NCBI RefSeq assembly: GCF_041435435.1
Contig: NZ_CP108494.1
Span: forward strand, 8,714,501-8,778,500
From: Streptomyces sp. NBC_01241
GTDB lineage: Bacteria; Actinomycetota; Actinomycetes; Streptomycetales; Streptomycetaceae
DNA length: 64,000 nucleotides
Direction of reading: 5' to 3'
A model generated the notes under the pieces. It ran no database searches and was not told the DNA's origin. It saw only the letters and a list, made by a program, of their open reading frames with translations. Of this stretch, positions 8,541-16,921 are shown in pieces (position 1 is the first letter of the stretch; each line of letters opens with the position of its first letter). The position numbers were made by a program, and so were the translations under genes.

Positions 8541-8997
8541 CTGGTAGTGGTCGAGGCCGCATTCGTTCTTTGCGGTCTGGAAACACTCCTCGATCGTCCA
8601 CCGGCGGCCGCCCACGGTCAGTGTTCAGGGCGGTGCCTGCGGGTGCGAAGCACACGTAGTAGGCGATCTCGGTGGGATCGGTGATGCTGCGGCGGGCCAG
8701 GACCCACTGCTCGACACCTTCCTCACGCCATGGACGGATCGGCGCCCGGGCCCAGTCGTAGACGCGCTCGCCGTGGGCGCCCCGCCCGCATGAACGGCGC
8801 TTCCACGCCTGTCGGGGCAGACCGGCGACCAGTTCGTCCACGGGATGGTCGTGCGTGAGGAGGTGACGACGGTGTCGGTGCGGCGGGTTGCGAGCACGTG
8901 GAACACCTCGCGCTGTTCAAGCCAGTAGCGCAAGCCCTTGACCTGCCCGTACGCCTCATCGGCGGTCAGCCACGCGAACGGCACCCCAGGTGGCAGG
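8541..8997 (-). pseudogene. IS701-type transposase remnant
   Basis: A DDE transposase fragment in at least three frames. It starts (8997 downward) with PFAWLTADEAYGQVKGLRYW, typical of the IS701 family and containing a catalytic-type Asp. It shifts frame near 8855 into DELVAGLPRQAWKRRS..., and again near 8620 into WTIEECFQTAKNECGLDHYQV, the block with the catalytic Glu. The N-terminal third and the C-terminus are absent, and no inverted repeats were found. It is fused to a truncated gene on each side, so it marks an old insertion followed by deletion. It cannot encode an active enzyme. Confidence 0.8.
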
Positions 8998-9354
8998 TGA
9001 TGTCGGCCTTGGTCTTGGCGGTGACAAGGCAGTAGCTGCCGGCCTGGGACTTCGAGGTGACCGTGAAGTCCAGGTCGTTGGTGCCGCGGGACCGCCCGTA
9101 GCTGCTCTTCCTGCCGTCGCCGGAGTCGGCCTTGTCGGTGGAGCCGCTGGAGTTGGAGCCGCTGGTGGAGGGGCTGTCGGTGCAGGAGTTGTCGCTCCCG
9201 CCACTGCCGGCGGAGGCGATGGCGGTGGAGGGGCCGTGCAGCTGCCGGTGTCCGTGTCGTCGTCGGGGTCGCAGGCGGTGGTGGTGGCGAGGGCAGTCAC
9301 GGCCGCGGCGGCCAGGACGAGACGGGCGGAACGGGCGGCGCGACGCGAACGCAT
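8998..9354 (-). pseudogene. Broken lipoprotein gene, DUF4232-like
   Basis: ATG 9354 opens a lipoprotein signal: two Arg pairs, an Ala-rich core and a lipobox ending TTTAC at about residue 28, then an acidic DPDDDTD stretch. After about residue 40 the frame turns into artificial Pro/Ala runs, while the -1 neighbour frame reads a Ser/Gly linker followed by LDFTVTSKSQAG and YCLVTAKTKADITC, as in secreted DUF4232-type proteins. A frameshift near 9230 explains this. The 3' end is cut at 8998 by the IS701 remnant. Family assignment is from memory of the motif, so moderate. Confidence 0.6.
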
Positions 9355-9568
9355 TGAGATCTTCAGCGGCTGTCGGTTGCGGTGTTTCCTGCTGACACCG
9401 ATGGAACCAGGACCGATTCGATCCTGAATTGATCCTGTGAATGTCCGGGTTTTCGTCTCAGTAACTTCGGTTCCGAAAAACGGCGTTGGATTGCACCAAC
9501 CCCCGCTTGAGGGGCATGTCCGGGACGGTGCGAGTCGCCGGGACGCCCCGAGAGATCCAGCAGCTTTG

Positions 9569-9602
9569 GCAGCCGCAGCCGCAGCCGCAGCCGCAGCCGC
9601 AG
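9569..9602. repeat. GCAGCC hexanucleotide microsatellite
   Basis: About 5.7 tandem copies of GCAGCC, followed by an imperfect copy to 9612. It lies in a 717-bp stretch (9355-10071) with no gene I can support. An Ala-, Pro- or Arg-rich artificial frame results on every strand. Length variation among strains would be expected. Confidence 0.85.
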
Positions 9603-9955
9603 TAGCCGCAGCACCCGGGCCCCGGTGACAACCCACCGGCCGTGCCGGGGTCCGGACCCGTGAGCCGTCGGGTGTCCGCGTGCATGTGTGCTTCGGCTCC
9701 TGGTTCACGGGGCGCTTTTTGTACGGGCCCGATTCCTGTTGTGGCCCACTGCTGTTCGAGTGCGGTCGTGACGGTGTGGGCGGTTGCTTCGTCGGGTGCG
9801 GTGATGTGGAGGTCGGCAAGCCCGGGCTCGCTGAGGTGCTGCGCGTGGATCGGTGCCGTGCCCGTACGGCTGTACACCGCCCTCGTCGACGCCTTCAGGC
9901 ACCTTCGCGGTCCCGAGCCGGATGTTCCGGGAAGGGATATCCTTGGGCCGGACGA

Positions 9956-10035
9956 GAATCCCGGCCCGGTTACGGCGGGCCGGGATTCTGTGTTGTGCGC
10001 CTGGCCCAAGGGCCCGGGCCCGGTTACGGCGGGCC
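9956..10035 (-). terminator. Twin hairpins with identical loops
   Basis: First hairpin: perfect 13-bp arms 9956-9968 and 9976-9988 (GAATCCCGGCCCG) with loop GTTACGG. Second: 6-bp arms at 10017-10022 and 10030-10035 with the same GTTACGG loop. It lies just beyond the stop of the secreted protein at 10072, so a tandem terminator is the simplest role. The shared loop suggests duplication. Confidence 0.65.
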
Positions 10036-10071
10036 GGAGTTCTCCAGCATGCGCATCAGGCGGTTGCTGGT

Positions 10072-10698
10072 TTAGTAATCGCCGAAATCGCCGCCCTCGC
10101 CGAATTCGCCGCCCTCGCCGTGGTGGCGCTTGACGACGCGGAAGCTGGCGACGACTCCGTTCTTGACCTTCACGCCGTCATTCATCTTCTCGTGGTGCTT
10201 CTTCTCGTGGTGCTCGCCCTTCTCGAAGTCCTCGTCCTCGTCCTTGCCCGGGCGGACGTTGTTGGCGGAGCTGCGGGGGCCGACGGTGGCGATGGGGGCG
10301 CCGTTGTCGCACACGGCTCCGCGGAAGACCTCGACCTCGTTGCGGCTGTCGTTGCGGATGTTGAAGCTCTTGGCGCCCAGGCCGCTGACGACGGTGATGC
10401 AGCCGTCGGGGCGGCCGGAGAACTCGCGCTCGTTGATGTGGATCCTGCCCTCGTAATGGCGCCTGCCCTCACGCTCGTTGCCCCGGCGCTCGTTGCCTTC
10501 GTTGCCCCTGCCTTCGTTGCCCTTGCCCGTGTTGCCGCCCTCCCCGCCCATGGGGGCCTGGGCGAGGACGGAGGCCGGGGCCACCTGGGCCTGGGCCTGG
10601 GGGGCGGGGACGGCGGAGGCGTAGGTGATGCCGGTCGCGGTCAGTGCCGCGGCGACCGCGACGGCCGTGGCGATCGCGTGGGAACGGGTCATGATCAT
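10072..10698 (-). CDS. Small secreted charged protein, unknown function
   Basis: A 208-residue exported protein. Signal peptide of about 30 residues (MTRS, Ala-rich core, cleavage near SAVPA). Residues 45-75 are a Gly/Asn/Glu/Arg low-complexity linker (GNEGRGNEGNERRGNERE). A compact core follows with CITVVSGLGAKSFNIRN and two Cys residues, then a Glu/Lys/His-rich tail ending in Gly-Phe repeats and Tyr. ATG 10698 has AAGGAG ten bases upstream; an upstream open frame lacks a ribosome site and would bury the signal. Monocistronic, with its own tandem terminator. The His/Glu tail could bind metal, but this is speculation. Confidence 0.8.
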   Translation of the reverse strand: MIMTRSHAIATAVAVAAALTATGITYASAVPAPQAQAQVAPASVLAQAPMGGEGGNTGKGNEGRGNEGNERRGNEREGRRHYEGRIHINEREFSGRPDGCITVVSGLGAKSFNIRNDSRNEVEVFRGAVCDNGAPIATVGPRSSANNVRPGKDEDEDFEKGEHHEKKHHEKMNDGVKVKNGVVASFRVVKRHHGEGGEFGEGGDFGDY

Positions 10699-10996
10699 GT
10701 CGCTTGTTCTCCTTCTCGGACTCAGAGACAGTCCCGCTGTCACAGCCGGTACGTGATTGAACGTACTAACACCCCCTATTCCTGTCATATCGAGCAAATC
10801 GGGACCCCCGGCTTCGTGGGGCTGATCGGGTATGCAGAGCCCCCTTACGCCGCTTTGGAGAGGAACTGAGTAACCGTCAACACCACCTGAAACGTGCGAG
10901 GTTGAGTGACAGTTAGCCCTTGCAGGTGATCTTCTGACGTCTACTCACCCACTGTGGCAGTGGGGCGCCGGGAAGTATCGGCAAGTCGCTGCTTGA

Positions 10997-11032
10997 CATG
11001 TGGCCTGCCATACGTTCCAAGGAGGCCACATG
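10997..11032. repeat. 10-bp inverted repeat near ISL3 remnant end
   Basis: CATGTGGCCT (10997-11006) and AGGCCACATG (11023-11032), perfect arms with a 16-nt loop. It sits in the degenerate tail of the ISL3-type transposase remnant. It may be a terminator or a scar. No gene is supported between 10699 and about 11250. Confidence 0.5.
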
Positions 11033-11249
11033 GACGGTGACTGTACGACGAACGTGACCGCGCATAGCAGGGTTCGTCCAGGCCGGACGGCGACCAATAC
11101 CGGCGGGCACCCCCTGCCCGCCGCGGCCTGGACCGGCCGCCCCGAGGACCCGAGCGGGCAGCACCAGGACCGTCCGGGCACGATGACCATCTGCGGGGAC
11201 CGACCCGCCTCCTGCCGAGCGCCGCCCACACGATCCAAACGCCCGGGAC

Positions 11250-11571
11250 AGCCCGCTCGGAACGGTGCGCGCCCCTCGGCGGGACCAGCGACGCCCGCCC
11301 ACCGAGGGGCGCTGAGCGCCTGGTCCTCGCCGCCGTCCCCCGTACCGCGACGTCCTCGCCCGGCAGGTCGGCCGCGAAGACGGCGAGGTTCAGTCTGCGG
11401 GAGCAGTCGAGCAGGCCGACGCCTGAGCCGAGGAGGTCGTGGACTTTGTGCCAGCGCTCGCGGGTGGTCTGCTCGCGGACGCCGCCGGGCCGGGGCGGGT
11501 TGACGGCGGCCCAGCAGGGAGCGTGGGCGCGGACCTCGGCCAGGACTTTGTCGCACAGGTTCCGCCACAGG
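11250..11571 (-). pseudogene. ISL3-type transposase, 3' exon (degenerate)
   Basis: Downstream exon of the transposase gene interrupted by the group II intron. From 11571 it reads LWRNLCDKVLAEVRAHAPCWAA..., then WHKVHDLLGSGVGLLDCSRRLNLA, the helix-turn-helix region of ISL3 enzymes, to about 11380. Beyond that only weak similarity (RASLV..., ERAVPGV) continues, so the C-terminal half is decayed or replaced. The element is non-functional even if the intron splices. Confidence 0.7.
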
Positions 11572-11633
11572 GTACTGGTGGGCCGTCGGCGAGGTGCCTG
11601 CTGAGCAGGTCCTTTTCCCACGGCCCCCAGCCC

Positions 11634-11668
11634 AAACGACGCATGCGACTTTCACCGCACGTCGCTTT
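11634..11668 (-). ncRNA. Group II intron domain V
   Basis: On the minus strand the segment reads AGC..GTGCGGTGAAAGTCGC.. and folds into the conserved 34-nt hairpin, with the catalytic AGC triad at its 5' side and a GAAA loop. It is the most conserved ribozyme part and fixes the 3' border of the intron about 60 nt further on. Confidence 0.85.
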
Positions 11669-11675
11669 CCAGTGA

Positions 11676-13460
11676 CTACTCCGTGAGTGCTGGGGCGGGC
11701 TTCTTGCCGTGGATGTCCGCGTGACAACTTCCGCAGACCACAAGGGCTTTGCGATGTCGTGCGGCCATGAGATCTGCCCACGGTGGCCGGGTTCCTGATC
11801 GTCCGAGGTCTGCGAGCTTGGCGACGTGGTGGACTTCCACCTCGTTGATCTGCCCGCAGGACTCGCACCGTCCGGCGAGGAGCCGGGTGACCAGCTCCTT
11901 GCGTTTGGTGTTGACCGGGGCCAGCCGACGGTCATTGATCACCGTCTTCTTGTCCCGTCGCAGCGGGATCCCTCCGAACCGTCCGACCAGTGGCTTCCTG
12001 CCGGTGCGTTCGACGCGGGCTTCGAAGCACTTGCGCAGTCCGTGCGGGGTCTCGATGGTGGCCGCGTACTTGCGGGCCATCTTCGACACCGACGAGCGGT
12101 GCTTGTTGGCGAGCGTCATCAGCATCGAGGTCTCCATGACCCATTGCAGCCGGGCGAGTCGAAAGACGTCGCCGGCCAGCAGGTAGTACTGGACGATGCC
12201 GCGGTACTCCGACCCGTAGGTGCTGAGGATGACGTGATCGTCCTGGTTCAGCAGTTCCGGCCGACGCGCGGGTTTGCCGCGCTTCATGTACTGGGCTTGC
12301 TTGGCAGATACCACCGAACGAGGGACGCGCAATCTGATGACCCCATTGACGGAACGACGTCCGCCGGTGATCTTGCGGTCGTTGTGGTGCACGGTGATTT
12401 CGTAGCCGAGGAACCTCGCCGCCTGGGTGCGGGCGTGCGTGATGAGGGTCTTCTCCGGCGACAGTTCCAACCTGAGTTCGTCACGGATGAATTGTGCCAG
12501 CCGCTCTTTGATTTCCTCGGCTTCTGCCTTCGGTCCGGCGAACCCGAGCAGGGTGTCGTCGGCGTAACGCGTATATCGCAGTCGCCGGTAGCCAGGATCA
12601 TGAGTATCCATGCTGGGCACACTGCGAAGTTGCTTGCGCAGCTCCCGCACCTCGGTGCGGTCATCGCGCTTGCCTGCGCGTCTTATGGCCGCCCACACCC
12701 GATGAAAGGCACGGTTCGGCTGCCTGACTCTTCCCCGGGTGTATTCCGGGATCAGAATATTCTCGACGTACTCATCCATCTTGTGCAGATAGATATTTGA
12801 CAGGATCGGTGAAACTACACCGCCTTGCGGACTCCCGCTGTGCGTAGCGTTCCAGACCCAGTCCTCCATGTATCCGGCCTTGAGCATGTTGCCCATCAGC
12901 CGCAGGAACCGGTTGTCTTGGATTCTTTCACCCAGGATTCGGAGCATGACCGAATGGTCAAGGCGATCGAAGCACTGGGCGATGTCGCCCTCGACAAACC
13001 AAACTGTGCCCGTCCAGGTATTGGCCACATCACGTAGTGCGGTGTGACAGCCCCGGCGGGGACGGAAACCGTGCGAGGAGTTGGAGAACGTCGGCTCGTA
13101 ATACGCCTCAAGCAGCAGACGGATCACCTCGCCGACGAGTTTGTCACTCCAGGGCGGCAGGCCGAGCGGGCGCAGCTTCGTGCTGCCCCGCCCCTTTGGG
13201 ATATAGACCCTTCTGGCTGGGCTCCACCGGTAGCGTTCGTGACGCAGCGCGTCGATGACGTGCTCGATTTTTCCCAGCGACATGCCGTCCACGGTCTCCC
13301 CGTTGACCCCCGGTGTCATTGACCCCTTGTTGGAGTACAGACGGCCGTAGGCCAGCAGATACAACTGCGGATTGAAGAGCTGTCGATACAATTCGCTGCA
13401 CGGCAGGCCACGCCTGCCGCGTTCACGGAGGACACCCAGCACCGTTTCGGCGCTCTGCAT
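11676..13460 (-). CDS. ltrA: Group II intron reverse transcriptase/maturase with HNH
   Basis: A 594-residue multifunctional protein. The reverse transcriptase core covers about residues 60-340, with motif YTRYADD near 307 and PQGGVVSPILSNIYL near 215. A maturase (X) domain lies near 380-480. The C-terminal HNH endonuclease has a CxxC pair (CESCGQ near 540), EVHH and CGSCH near 580. It binds and splices its own intron RNA, then copies it into DNA at the cleaved target. The RT palm carries an extra charged insertion (about 240-300), as in chloroplast-like class enzymes; class assignment is tentative. The ORF ends only 7 bp before domain V and shows no disruption, so it is probably active. Confidence 0.93.
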   Translation of the reverse strand: MQSAETVLGVLRERGRRGLPCSELYRQLFNPQLYLLAYGRLYSNKGSMTPGVNGETVDGMSLGKIEHVIDALRHERYRWSPARRVYIPKGRGSTKLRPLGLPPWSDKLVGEVIRLLLEAYYEPTFSNSSHGFRPRRGCHTALRDVANTWTGTVWFVEGDIAQCFDRLDHSVMLRILGERIQDNRFLRLMGNMLKAGYMEDWVWNATHSGSPQGGVVSPILSNIYLHKMDEYVENILIPEYTRGRVRQPNRAFHRVWAAIRRAGKRDDRTEVRELRKQLRSVPSMDTHDPGYRRLRYTRYADDTLLGFAGPKAEAEEIKERLAQFIRDELRLELSPEKTLITHARTQAARFLGYEITVHHNDRKITGGRRSVNGVIRLRVPRSVVSAKQAQYMKRGKPARRPELLNQDDHVILSTYGSEYRGIVQYYLLAGDVFRLARLQWVMETSMLMTLANKHRSSVSKMARKYAATIETPHGLRKCFEARVERTGRKPLVGRFGGIPLRRDKKTVINDRRLAPVNTKRKELVTRLLAGRCESCGQINEVEVHHVAKLADLGRSGTRPPWADLMAARHRKALVVCGSCHADIHGKKPAPALTE

Positions 13461-13995
13461 TACGCATACCTCCCGATCCTTGAGTGTCCGATCACCTGGC
13501 CCCCTTCGCCCGATGCGGACGGCTTTCCCGTCCTCCTTGGCCGGTCGTGACTCCGGCGACTACTACGGGACCTCCGTCGCCATAGGAAGATCTCACCCCT
13601 TAGGCGATCCCATGTTCGTCCTTGTCGTACGTAATAGCGTGAGGTAGGCGCCCCATTCATCCCCTTGAATGCCCTCACTGGGCATCGCTCCGCGCTCCGG
13701 AGGTTGCGTCGGCCATGGCACAAAGCCGTCGCAGGGCGCGGCACCGGTTTCAGGCATTTTTCCGGTGGATTCGACCTTCAATCTTCTGGGGATTGGGATT
13801 CAGGCAATCCAGCTTTCGCCATATCACGCGGGTCCCACGACGCCCCGTCTCCAATGCCTGAGCCCGGCCGTCGCTTTCCTGGCATGCTGCGGTCCCCTCA
13901 CCGTTTCCGGATTAGGTAAGCCATCAGACCCAAGAATTTCCTTCCGAATTCTTCCCGACTGAGTCGGGGATACGACAAGGCGCCTCATGGCGCAC

Positions 13996-14705
13996 TGCCA
14001 CCGGTCGCTGACCTGCACCGCGGCGGGCAGGGCCCGGCGTATGGCCTCGCCGTAGGCGCCTGAGCCGTCCCGGCAGACGATCTCAGCGCCGGGATGCTCG
14101 CGCAGCCACGCCTCAAGGGTGTCCGCGCTGCGGTCGGGGAGTACGTCGATCCGCTCGCCGGTCTCGGCGTTGATCACGATGGTGGCGTACCGGTGGCGGC
14201 GCTTGAGCGCGAAGTCGTCCACGCCCAGCACCCGCGGCACCCGGCGCGGAGGCAGCGGCAGTCGCATGAGCATCCGCAGGGCGGTCGAGCGCGACACCGC
14301 GGTGGCCAGAGCCCGGGAGAGGCGGGCGCCCGCCCGGCCCGCTAACTCCTTGACTACGCTGCCGAGTTGGTCGGTGAGCCGGTTCGTCCGGCGCTGGTAG
14401 CGCCCCAGCAGGCCGGGCACCTGCTCACGAAACGTCTGCCGCGGACAGCCCAGCACCGGGCACACCAGGCGCCGCACCCTCACCGACACCACCACCCGCC
14501 TGCCGTCCACCGCCACGTCCGCCACCGTCCGGCCGTGAAAGCCGTGCACCCGCCCGGTCGGCGTCCCGCACACCGGACACGGCACCGGATCATCACGGGT
14601 ACGCGCCACCACCCGGACCAGCTCACCCTCATCCGCCACACCCTCGATGACCAGGGCAGACAGACCCGAAAACACCACACCCACAAGGGCATTGACCTCA
14701 AGCAC
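13996..14705 (-). pseudogene. ISL3-type transposase, 5' exon
   Basis: N-terminal part of an ISL3-family transposase: zinc-binding CPVCGTPT (about residue 45), a second Cys pair in CPVLGCP, then RVLGVDDFALKRRHRYATI with a catalytic Asp, and EIVCRDGSGAYGEA with the second Asp, ending at QVSDRW where the group II intron begins. The likely start is GTG 14705 (LEVNALVG...), although the frame opens at 14741. With the 3' exon it would encode a protein missing most of its C-terminus. The element's insertion cut the GntR gene at about 14775. Confidence 0.82.
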
Positions 14706-14774
14706 GCCCCAGCCTGACACACAGTGACGTACGGTCACCACCGACTACGGGACAGGGCCGGTTACCGTACAGAC

Positions 14775-15322
14775 CCGAGCCTGGAAGCGTCGCCGACACC
14801 TGTGCGTGAGGCTCTGGCCCGCCTCGAGGCGGACGGACTGGTGGTGAAGCGGTCCCTGTCGGGCTACCGCGCGACCGAGTTGCTGACGCGGCACGGGCTC
14901 GAGGAGCTCTTCGAGATGCGTCTGCTGCTGGAGCCCCGGGCCGCGGCCCTGGCCGCGACGCATGCCACCGAGGAGCAACTGGACGCGATCGAGCGGATCG
15001 TGGAGGAGATGCGGACGGTGCCTGGGCCGACGGGCCGCTACGCGGACTACCGCGACTTCGCCGCCCTGGACCAGCGCTTCCACGATGCGACCGCGTCCGC
15101 GTCGCATCGACCCTGCTCGCCGATGCGGTCGAACGGCTCCACTTACACCTGCATGTCTTCCGGCTCAGCAACATGAAGGTCGCCGAGGACCCGACGCTGG
15201 CCGAGCACGAGCGGATCGTACGGGCCGTGCTCCGCAGGAAGGCCGACCGCGCGGCCGAGGCCATGACGGAGCATCTGGCCCTCAGCCTCCGGCGCCAGCT
15301 CGCCCGTGAGACCGAAGGCTGA
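14775..15322 (+). pseudogene. Truncated, frameshifted GntR (FCD) regulator
   Basis: Remnant of a FadR-type regulator. The N-terminus is missing: the frame enters inside the winged helix at SLEASPTPVREALARLEADG, next to the ISL3 element. The FCD ligand domain follows (LFEMRLLLEPRAAALAA, then LDQRFHDA). A frameshift near 15105 moves the reading to DAVERLHLHLHVFRLSNMKV and the end RAAEAMTEHLALSL at 15322. It contains a TTA codon near 15140. Both the truncation and the shift make it non-functional. Its former targets are unknown; it converges on phnE. Confidence 0.82.
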
Positions 15323-15392
15323 GCCACGTACCGAAACTCGACGACCGTGCCCGGACCGCGGGCCCGGGCGCCGCGGCTGCGGTTGCCGGCGG

Positions 15393-16211
15393 TCAGGCCA
15401 GGCGCAGCCGCACCCATGCCGACAGCCGGTCGACAGCGACGATCAGGACCAGCACCACCATGATGTGGGTCAGCATCTCGTCGAACTGGAACAGTTTGAT
15501 CGACTGGTTGATCAAGAAGCCGATCCCACCCGCGCCGACGAGGCCGAGTACCAGGGACGCGCGCACATTGACGTCGAGCCGGTACAGCAGCAGTCCGATC
15601 AGCTGGGGTGTCACGGTCGGCAGCAGGGCGTGCGCCGCTACCTGGATGCGGCCCGCGCCCGCCGATTGCAGGGCCTGCACCGGACCGGGGTCGGCGTCCT
15701 CCAGCGCCTCCGCCCACAGCTTGCCCATCACACCGACGTTGTGGAGAAGCAACGCCAGTACGCCGGGGAAGGGCCCGAGTCCGACAGCGGTGACGAAGAT
15801 CAGGGCGAAGACCACGTCGGGTACGGCACGCAGGAACGACAGCAGGGAGCGCGCGGCCTGGTAGACCGCCGTCGAGGGGGCGGTCCCGCGTGCCGCGAGC
15901 AGAGCCAGGAGAAGCGAGAACGGCATGGACAGGGTCGTGCCGAGCAGCCCGATCCATAGCGTGACCAGGGCGCCGTTCAGGCTGGGTTCCAGGACCTCCC
16001 AGCTCAGATCGGGCGGAATCGCGTCGCCCAGGAAGTCGACGATGCCGCCCCAGCCCTCGGTCAGTGCGCCGAAGGACATGTCAGTGGTGTTCCACGCGAC
16101 GACATGGGCGGTGACCAGCACGGCGGTTACCGCGGCCCCCACCGCCGTGGCGCGTGGCCGGGCGGGCTTCGCCGGGACGGGAAGTCTCCGTACCTCGTTG
16201 AGATCGATCAC
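15393..16211 (-). CDS. phnE: Phosphonate ABC transporter permease PhnE
   Basis: A 272-residue inner-membrane permease with about six hydrophobic segments. The EAA-type loop for the ATPase is around residues 175-200 (EALEDADPGPVQALQSAGA). A GxGGIGFLINQSIKLFQFDE segment lies near the C-terminus, typical of PhnE and related phosphate-ester permeases. The start is GTG 16211, overlapping the phnC stop (GTGA), which fixes it. Last gene of phnD-phnC-phnE. It imports phosphonate, phosphite or phosphate esters with PhnC and PhnD. The convergent gene ahead is the dead GntR. Confidence 0.9.
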   Translation of the reverse strand: MIDLNEVRRLPVPAKPARPRATAVGAAVTAVLVTAHVVAWNTTDMSFGALTEGWGGIVDFLGDAIPPDLSWEVLEPSLNGALVTLWIGLLGTTLSMPFSLLLALLAARGTAPSTAVYQAARSLLSFLRAVPDVVFALIFVTAVGLGPFPGVLALLLHNVGVMGKLWAEALEDADPGPVQALQSAGAGRIQVAAHALLPTVTPQLIGLLLYRLDVNVRASLVLGLVGAGGIGFLINQSIKLFQFDEMLTHIMVVLVLIVAVDRLSAWVRLRLA

Positions 16212-16921
16212 GACACGGCCTCCACAAGCGCGGACTGGTACAGGGTGTCGACGTTCTGGCCGGGTGGGCCGTCCAGGATCACCCGGCCGCGTAGCAGGCC
16301 GACCATGCGGTCGGCGTGGCGGGCGGCGAGCGAGGGCTGGTGCAGGACGGCAAGGACGGCCAGGCCCGCGTCGTGGGCGAGCTCGGCCAGCAGCGCGAGT
16401 ACCTGCTCGGAAGCGGCCGGGTCCAGTGCGGACACCGGTTCGTCGGCCAGCAGGACGCGGGGGCGCTGGCACAGGGCACGGGCCACGGCGACGCGCTGCT
16501 GCTGGCCGCCGGAGAGGCGGCCCGCGCGTTCGTGCGCACGGTCGGCGAGACCGACCCGGTCCAGGCAGGCCATCGCCTCCTCCCGCAGCGCGCGTGGGAA
16601 CAGGGCGGGAACCAGCGAGTGCCGCAGCGGCAGCCGGCCGAGGGCGCCGGCGCACACGTTCTCCAGGACGCTGCGCCGGCGCACGAGGTGGATGTGCTGG
16701 AAGACCACGGCGATGTCCAGCGGTCCGCAGGCATTGCCGTCGATGTGTACGCTGCCCGCCGCCATCGGCTCCAGCCCGGCGGCGGCCCGCAGCAGGGTCG
16801 ACTTGCCGGAGCCGTTGGCCCCGAGCACGGCGAGCAGTTCTCCGCGGGCAACGTCCACGTCCACCCCGTGTAGCACCTGCCGGTCTCCGTACCGCACGGT
16901 GACCCCGGACAGTGCGAGCAT
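16208..16921 (-). CDS. phnC: Phosphonate ABC transporter ATPase PhnC
   Basis: A 237-residue ATPase with all motifs: Walker A GANGSGKST near residue 35, Q-loop VVFQH, signature LSGGQQQR near 135, Walker B VLLADEP, and the switch His in LAVLHQP. It energises uptake by PhnE. Its ATG overlaps the phnD stop by one base (TGATG), and its own stop overlaps the phnE start, so the three genes are translationally coupled. Slightly shorter than the usual 250-280 residues of PhnC. Confidence 0.92.
   Translation of the reverse strand: MLALSGVTVRYGDRQVLHGVDVDVARGELLAVLGANGSGKSTLLRAAAGLEPMAAGSVHIDGNACGPLDIAVVFQHIHLVRRRSVLENVCAGALGRLPLRHSLVPALFPRALREEAMACLDRVGLADRAHERAGRLSGGQQQRVAVARALCQRPRVLLADEPVSALDPAASEQVLALLAELAHDAGLAVLAVLHQPSLAARHADRMVGLLRGRVILDGPPGQNVDTLYQSALVEAVS

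Larger units (their letters stand above)
11572..13995 (-). mobile_element. Group II intron inside an ISL3 transposase gene
   Basis: A 2,424-nt retroelement. The 5' end is GTGCGCC (first base at 13995), the classic group II start. A domain V hairpin is visible at 11634-11668, followed by a domain VI-like stem, and the 3' end is ...CAGTAC. Removal joins CA|C to give His between DRW and LWRNL, which restores the transposase frame exactly. About 535 nt (13461-13995) form the structured domains I-III, and the maturase lies in domain IV. The RNA is transcribed with the host gene. The intron should be mobile by retrohoming if the maturase works; EBS/IBS pairing was not resolved. Confidence 0.88.

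Noticed and set aside
9569..9612. Tandem repeats as a possible CRISPR array
   Set aside because: Unit is 6 bp with no spacers; a simple microsatellite.
8956..9819. 287-codon minus-strand frame with poly-Ala, read through the GCAGCC repeat
   Set aside because: Artefact of the hexamer repeat; only the lipoprotein signal from 9354 is protein-like, and it is frameshifted.
10941..11868. Several overlapping minus-strand frames in the ISL3 tail
   Set aside because: Three frames are open by GC bias; only the exon frame entered at 11571 shows transposase similarity, and it fades by about 11250.
15325..15392. GC-rich palindromic stretch after the dead GntR as a phnE terminator
   Set aside because: Arms are short and ambiguous in GC-rich sequence; not clear enough to list.
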